Below are positions 59,589 through 64,000 of a DNA stretch of 64,000 bases, piece by piece. The stretch's first letter is position 1. Every line of letters starts with the position of its first letter. This DNA is from Nannocystis sp. Lineage in GTDB: Bacteria; Myxococcota_A; Polyangia; Nannocystales; Nannocystaceae. Location: contig NZ_JADJNN010000005.1 in NCBI RefSeq assembly GCF_016714285.1, positions 62,001-126,000 of the forward strand, given 5' to 3'. The notes beneath the pieces were generated by a model. That model was not told where the DNA came from, did not search any database, and was given only the letters and a program-made list of their open reading frames with translations. Position numbers and translations under genes: made by a program.

Positions 59589-60092
59589 CTAGGACGCCGA
59601 CTCGGGGCACACCAGCACGTCCTCCTCGCCACCCATGATGCACAGCACCTGGGGATCGCCCTCGTCGGTCTCCACCTCGCAGCACAGGCTCTTCTGGGGG
59701 TCGCTGCCACCACCCTCGCCGTCGCTGTCCATGCCCTCGCTGTCCACACCGCCCCCGGGCGGACACTGGTCCGCGCAAGGACAGCTCGCGCAGTCCACCA
59801 CCGCCACGTCGCGACACTCGCCGACCACGCACATCTCGTCCGACTTGCACGCTTCGTCACAACGACCGCAATGCGCTTCGTCGGCGTGGAGATCCACGCA
59901 GCCCCCCTCGCACAGCGACTCGCCCTGACCGCAGCCGCCCGTGTCCCCCGAACCGCCCGTCGGCGTGTCACCCGTGGCCTCGGTGTCGCTACCCGCGGAG
60001 TCCGAGTCGCCGGCTGAGGCCGGCGGCAAGACATACTCCGCCAGCGCACAACCCCCCGACCACAGCGCGACGACGAGAACAAAGCAGCGCAC
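59589..60092 (-). CDS. Cys-rich putative lipoprotein (Stigma-type domain)
   Basis: 167 aa from GTG 60092. Signal MRCFVLVVALWSGGCALAEY with a lipobox-like SGGC. A Ser/Asp/Thr linker leads to a Stigma-type cysteine-rich domain (CEGGCVDLHADEAHCGRCDE, then CKSDEMCVVGEC) and a second cysteine cluster (CASCPCADQCPPGG; CCEVETDEGDPQVLC). The first domain also occurs in the fibrinogen-like lipoprotein at 53984. Likely surface-exposed. Divergent from the DUF1592 gene, 171 bp between starts. Confidence 0.78.
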   Translation of the reverse strand: MRCFVLVVALWSGGCALAEYVLPPASAGDSDSAGSDTEATGDTPTGGSGDTGGCGQGESLCEGGCVDLHADEAHCGRCDEACKSDEMCVVGECRDVAVVDCASCPCADQCPPGGGVDSEGMDSDGEGGGSDPQKSLCCEVETDEGDPQVLCIMGGEEDVLVCPESAS

Positions 60093-60226
60093 CCCTCAGC
60101 TTTCCCGCACGCCCCGACGAGTTACAACCCACAGCCCCGCGCGCCAGCGCTCGCACCCGCCTGGGGACCCGCGACGACAACTACCAGCGACATGCGGGGG
60201 CCCGAGAAAGCGGACCAATCCCGACG

Positions 60227-60256
60227 TTGACAGCGAATTTGCCAGCTCCGTAAAGT
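60227..60256 (+). promoter_or_regulatory. Candidate promoter of the DUF1592-DUF1552 pair
   Basis: Perfect -35 TTGACA (60227-60232), 18-bp spacer, TAAAGT (60251-60256, 4 of 6). The start would fall at about the A of the ATG at 60264, so the mRNA would be leaderless. Confidence 0.5.
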
Positions 60257-60263
60257 GCCACCC

Positions 60264-62015
60264 ATGGTGGACGCCTCACGCAGATGCACACGCGCTGAAC
60301 TCGGACGGCGGTCGCCTGTGTGGGCCGCCGCCCTGCTCGCCGCCGGCTGTTACTCCGGCGCCAGCGCTGACACCGACGCGGACACCGGCACCGCCAGCAA
60401 CCCCACGGCCACCGACTCCGGCGACCCCACCGACTCCGGCGACCCCACCGACTCCGGCGACTCCGACACCGCCGGCGACGCGGAGCTCCTGCCGCAGACC
60501 TCCCGCTACCCCCGCCTCAGCCACACCCAGTGGGAGAACACGATCCAGGACCTGTTCTTCCTCACCGAACCCACTGGCTTCAGCGCCCTCTTCATCGGCG
60601 ACCCCGTCAGCGGCGGCTTCGACAACAACAGCGAGGCGCTCAAGGTCACCGCCACCCTGTGGACCGACTACCAGCGCGGCGCGGAGCAGGTCGCCGAGCT
60701 CGTGGCCAGTGACCCCGCCCTGCTCGCAAAGTTCGCCCCACCGACCGACGGCGACTCCGACGCCCAGGCCACCGCCTTCATCACCAGCTTCGGCAAGCGC
60801 GCCTACCGACGCCCGCTCACCGCCGAGGAGATCGCCCGCCACCTCGAGATCTTCCACGCCGGCGTCGCCACCCCCGGCGAGCTCGCGGCCTTCCCGGCCG
60901 GCGTGCGCCTCGTCGTCCAGGCCATGCTGCAGTCGCCGCACTTCCTCTACCGCGTCGAGGCCAGCGAGGTCCCCGACGGCACCAAGATCCGCCTGAGCGG
61001 CCACGAGATCGCCAGCAAGCTGTCCTACATGCTGTGGAACACCATGCCGGACGACGCGCTCTTCGCCGCCGCCGCCGACGGCAGCCTCGATGACCCCAAG
61101 GGCGTCGCGGCCCAGGCCGCCCGCCTGCTCGACCACCCCCGCGCCCACGCCATGGTCGCCAACTTTCACTACCAGCTGCTCCAGGTCGACCACTACAGCG
61201 ACATCTACAAGGACCCGGTCAAGTTCGCCGCCTACAGCGCGGAGCTAAACCCGCTGCTCGCCAGCGAGACCCTCAAGTTCGTCGACGACGTCGTGTTCAA
61301 CGACGGCGACCTCGCGACCCTCCTGACCGCCCCCTACACCTTCGTCAACGCCAAGCTCGCGCCCTTCTACGGGGTCGCCGGCGACTTCAGCGACGACTTC
61401 GTCAAGGTCGACCTCGACCCCGCCCGCCGCGCCGGCATCCTCACCCAGCTCGGCTTCCTCATGGCCAACGCCGGCGCCTTCGAGAACGACCCGATCCACC
61501 GCGGCGTGTTCCTGAACCTCCAGCTGCTCTGCTCCAACCTCCCGCCGCCGCCCAACATGGTCCCGCCGCTGCCACCACCCGTGGAGGGCGAGACCCTGCG
61601 CGAGCGCGTCGACCGTCACACCGGCAAGGGCACCTGCGGCGAGGGCTGCCACGGCTACCTGATCAACCCCATCGGCTTCGCCTTCGAAAACTACGACCCG
61701 CTCGGCCAGTGGCAGACGATGGACGCCGGCAAGCCGGTCGACGCCGCCGCCGAGTTCAGCCTCGGCGGCGTCAGCCAGAAGTACGACGGCGCCGTCGAGC
61801 TCGCCCACCTCATGGCCGACAGCGACGAGGCCCACCGCTGCTACGTCGCCCACTTCCTCGAGTACGGCTACGCCCGCCGCCCCCAGAAGGCCGACGACAA
61901 GTTCATCGCCACCCTCGCCGCCAGCTCCAAGTCCGGCACCCACACGATCAAGCAGATCATCCTCGAGCTCAGCAAGAGCGACGCCTTCCTGTTCCGCGCA
62001 CCGGTGGAGCCATGA
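60264..62015 (+). CDS. DUF1592/DUF1588-type (planctomycete cytochrome-like) lipoprotein
   Basis: 583 aa from ATG 60264. An Arg-rich N-terminus and short hydrophobic stretch end in LLAAGCYSG (lipobox AAGC), followed by repeated DSGDPTDSGDPTDSGD. The body shows the conserved order of this family: RLSHTQWENTIQDLFFL (DUF1587 start), RAYRRPLTAEEIARHLEIF (DUF1595), LQSPHFLYRVE and GHEIASKLSYMLWNTMPDD (DUF1592), GILTQLGFLMANAG and PIHRGVFLNLQLLCSNLPPPP (DUF1588), and a DUF1585-like C-terminus with CGEGCHGYLINPIGFAFENYD. The family is found in planctomycetes and myxobacteria; function unknown, possibly secreted polymer oxidation. It is coupled to the DUF1552 gene. Confidence 0.93.
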   Translation: MVDASRRCTRAELGRRSPVWAAALLAAGCYSGASADTDADTGTASNPTATDSGDPTDSGDPTDSGDSDTAGDAELLPQTSRYPRLSHTQWENTIQDLFFLTEPTGFSALFIGDPVSGGFDNNSEALKVTATLWTDYQRGAEQVAELVASDPALLAKFAPPTDGDSDAQATAFITSFGKRAYRRPLTAEEIARHLEIFHAGVATPGELAAFPAGVRLVVQAMLQSPHFLYRVEASEVPDGTKIRLSGHEIASKLSYMLWNTMPDDALFAAAADGSLDDPKGVAAQAARLLDHPRAHAMVANFHYQLLQVDHYSDIYKDPVKFAAYSAELNPLLASETLKFVDDVVFNDGDLATLLTAPYTFVNAKLAPFYGVAGDFSDDFVKVDLDPARRAGILTQLGFLMANAGAFENDPIHRGVFLNLQLLCSNLPPPPNMVPPLPPPVEGETLRERVDRHTGKGTCGEGCHGYLINPIGFAFENYDPLGQWQTMDAGKPVDAAAEFSLGGVSQKYDGAVELAHLMADSDEAHRCYVAHFLEYGYARRPQKADDKFIATLAASSKSGTHTIKQIILELSKSDAFLFRAPVEP

Positions 62016-63424
62016 CCATGACCCGCAAACCCATCCTCTCCCGCCGCGGCTTCCTCTACGGCGCTGGCGGCGTCGCCGTCGGCCTCCCCTTCCTCGAGGG
62101 CCTCCAGCCCCGCAAGCTCCGCGCCGCACCGCCCGAGCGCCCCCGCTTCGCCGTGTTCGTCCGCCAGGCCAACGGCTGCGCCCAGGCCGACAACGGCGAG
62201 CCCGAACAATTCTGGCCCAGCCAGCTCGGCGCCATCACCAAGGAGTCCCTCACCGCCGACAGCGACCGCGCCGTCAGCGAGCTCGCCGAGTTCGCCGACC
62301 AGCTGCTCATGGTCCGCGGCACCCGCTTCGCCTTCCCCGGCAACGGCTGCGGCCACTCCGGCGGCGGCAACCAGGTCCTCACCGCCCAAAAAGTCTCCGA
62401 CGACCCGTCCGGCAACCTGTCACTGGCGATGGGCGAGTCCGTCGACAACCGCATCGCCCGCGAACTCAACCCGAAGAGCAACCCCGAGCCGCTCGCCACC
62501 TACGCCGGCGCGATGGGCGGCTACATCAACGAGGTCCTGTCCTACCGCGGCCCCAAGGACCTCCGCGCCGCCGACCGCAACCCGTGGAGCGTCTACACCA
62601 AGATGGTCGGCATCACCACGCTCCCCGAGGAGGTGATCCAGCAGATCAAGACCCGCCGCACCAGCGTCAACGACCTGCTCAAGGAGCAGATGAGCAGCCT
62701 GATGAGCTCACCCAAGCTCAGCAAGGACGACCAGGACCGCCTCCAGCTCCACTTCGACGCGATCCGCGACATCGAGGTCGAGCTGTCCTGCCAGCTCCCG
62801 CCGCAGGAGGAGCAGGACGCGATGGCGGCCCAGATGGACTACAGCGGCCAGGACGACCGCATGCAGACCATCGTGATGATGCACATGAACCTCATCGCCC
62901 TCGCCTTCGCCTGCGACTACACCCGCACCGCCACCCTGCAGATCGGCGACGGCAACGACGGCACCGAGTACCTCCTCGACGGCGTCAAGTTCCCCCGCTA
63001 CCACCAGATCTCCCACCGCATCTACAGCGACGGCTCCGAGGGCGACCCGATCCCCGACGCCCTCGGCAAGCACCACCGCATCGACCGCGAGCACGCCAGG
63101 ATGTTCGCCCACCTGCTGCAGCGCCTCGCCATGTACACGACCGACACCGGCACCCTCCTGGGCGACTCCGTCGCCGTTTGGTGCAACGACCTCGGCGCCG
63201 GCGTCAGCCACACCTACAACAACATCCCCTGGGTCTGCGCCGGCAGCTGCGGCGGCTTCCTCAAGACCGGCCAGTACATCGACGCCGGAGACGTCACCCA
63301 CAACAAGTTCCACAACACGATCCTGAGCGCCGTCGGCCTCACCAACGTCGAGGGCAATTTCGTCGACGACTTCGGCGACCCCGAGCTCGAGCCCGGCGTC
63401 ATCGACGGCATGATCGCGGTGTGA
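62012..63424 (+). CDS. DUF1552-family exported protein
   Basis: 470 aa. The N-terminus MTMTRKPILSRRGFLYGAG has a twin-arginine motif (SRRGFL) before a hydrophobic stretch, so it is exported folded by Tat, which suggests a cofactor or metal. The body matches DUF1552 proteins, which nearly always accompany DUF1592-type genes. Its ATG overlaps the upstream stop by 4 bp (ATGA). Conserved-looking His/Asp positions (GNGCGHSGGGNQVLTAQK, HHRIDREHARMFAHLLQRL, HNKFHNTILSAVG) resemble those of the sulfatase/alkaline-phosphatase-like relatives of DUF1501; that link is inference. Confidence 0.93.
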   Translation: MTMTRKPILSRRGFLYGAGGVAVGLPFLEGLQPRKLRAAPPERPRFAVFVRQANGCAQADNGEPEQFWPSQLGAITKESLTADSDRAVSELAEFADQLLMVRGTRFAFPGNGCGHSGGGNQVLTAQKVSDDPSGNLSLAMGESVDNRIARELNPKSNPEPLATYAGAMGGYINEVLSYRGPKDLRAADRNPWSVYTKMVGITTLPEEVIQQIKTRRTSVNDLLKEQMSSLMSSPKLSKDDQDRLQLHFDAIRDIEVELSCQLPPQEEQDAMAAQMDYSGQDDRMQTIVMMHMNLIALAFACDYTRTATLQIGDGNDGTEYLLDGVKFPRYHQISHRIYSDGSEGDPIPDALGKHHRIDREHARMFAHLLQRLAMYTTDTGTLLGDSVAVWCNDLGAGVSHTYNNIPWVCAGSCGGFLKTGQYIDAGDVTHNKFHNTILSAVGLTNVEGNFVDDFGDPELEPGVIDGMIAV

Positions 63425-63561
63425 TCGCCACGTGATCGCACCGCGCCCGCGCCTGCCCCACCGATCCTGGCGCGACCCGGCCCCCCGCCCGACCCCGCGC
63501 CATCACCTGTCCTGCGCCGCGCCACTGGCCGCCCACGCGCTTGGGCAGTAGCCTGGTCCAG

Positions 63562-64000
63562 GTGTCCCAGATCCGCCGCGTCGTCACCGCCCGGTCGCTG
63601 ACCCTCGTTCTGACCGCCGCGCTGACCTCCGCAGCGGCGCCCGGCTGCGGCAAGCACCACACCCTCGGCGGCGTCGACCTCACCCAGGGCCCCGCCGCCC
63701 ACGAGCTCGCCAACCTCGCAGTCGCCCAGAAGGGCGCCGCCGCCGTCGCCGTCGTCACCACCGACGTCGGCCGCGGCCTCGCCTTCGTCGTCGACCCCGG
63801 CGGCTACCTCATCACCAACCGCCACGTCGTCGAGGACGCCGACTACATCGAGGACCTCACCTTCCCCGCCCTCCAGCCGACCCGCAGCTTCGCCGCCGTC
63901 CGCATCGTCTACATCGACCCCGTCCGCGACCTCGCCCTCCTCAAGATCGACAGCGACGAGCCCCTCCCCTACCTGTCCCTCGGGACAGACCACCCCGTCC
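63562..64000 (+). CDS. HtrA-like trypsin-type protease lipoprotein, 5' part (cut by window edge)
   Basis: 146 codons are visible from GTG 63562. Signal RSLTLVLTAALTSAAAPGCG with lipobox APGC. Then VAVVTTDVGRGLAFVVDPGG, YLITNRHVVEDAD (catalytic His) and YIDPVRDLALLKID (catalytic Asp); the Ser lies beyond the window. This is an HtrA/DegP-type (S1C) protease anchored in the envelope. The reading frame is open to the last base. A palindrome copy (63973-63988) encodes LSLGT close to the window end. The GTG is the first start preceding the signal; no strong ribosome-binding site. Confidence 0.88.
   Translation, partial: MSQIRRVVTARSLTLVLTAALTSAAAPGCGKHHTLGGVDLTQGPAAHELANLAVAQKGAAAVAVVTTDVGRGLAFVVDPGGYLITNRHVVEDADYIEDLTFPALQPTRSFAAVRIVYIDPVRDLALLKIDSDEPLPYLSLGTDHPV
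63973..63988. repeat. Dispersed palindrome copy, perfect core
   Basis: CTGTCCC-TC-GGGACAG, identical to the copy at 43629-43644. In frame in the HtrA-like gene, encoding LSLGT after a conserved strand. Confidence 0.7.

Overview
The window is one stretch of a very GC-rich genome. Most third codon positions are G or C, so long antisense frames stay open without meaning anything. The gene content points to a myxobacterium, most likely of the Nannocystis/Plesiocystis group: AgmX/PglI C-terminal domains, a MYXO-CTERM tail, Stigma-type cysteine-rich lipoproteins, many lipoproteins with Ser/Thr/Ala/Gly linkers, a eukaryote-type Ser/Thr kinase and several very large TPR proteins. This assignment is inferred from gene content, not from a marker-gene phylogeny.

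Layout. 0-7.3 kb: end of a VTT-type membrane protein, an unrecognised helical protein divergent from a membrane kinase, then small genes, three of which carry apparent single-base frameshifts (about 4.36, 5.43 and 7.09 kb). 7.4-16.3 kb: lipoproteins and small membrane proteins, glnS, a tRNA-Arg(CCG), an acyl-CoA carboxyltransferase coupled to a TPR lipoprotein, and a potassium channel. 16.4-19.0 kb: hisB next to a short polysaccharide-export (OPX) lipoprotein and an outer-membrane beta-barrel.

19.2-45.9 kb is the centre of the window. A minus-strand series runs from an M16 peptidase (32.7-35.4 kb) through a Lys/Pro-rich periplasmic protein, two long TPR-type periplasmic proteins, a TPR lipoprotein, a small exported protein, a TolQ/ExbB channel, two ExbD/TolR proteins, an AgmX/PglI-type TonB-like protein and a last exported protein. 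A 3,437-residue TPR protein is read divergently from the M16 gene. The set resembles the Agl-Glt gliding/envelope machinery of Myxococcus: a proton channel coupled through a TonB-like protein to periplasmic TPR proteins. No GltA/GltB-type barrel was seen.

46-64 kb: a lipoprotein gene fragment, a PrsW/RDD zinc-ribbon pair, more linker lipoproteins, a glycosyltransferase-like membrane protein, a bacterial relative of the fungal double protease Nma111, a fibrinogen-like lipoprotein, two paralogous TPR-like lipoproteins, a matrixin-like MYXO-CTERM protein with an altered zinc motif, a DUF1592-DUF1552 gene pair, and the start of an HtrA-like lipoprotein running off the window.

A second theme is a short dispersed palindrome with core TGTCCC-N2-GGGACA. 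It occurs in intact or decayed form at more than a dozen places from about 19 kb onward, mostly inside genes without breaking the frame, and as an array at 31.5 kb that coincides with a broken signal-peptide frame. Several genes also have a -10-like element so close to the start codon that leaderless mRNA is likely.
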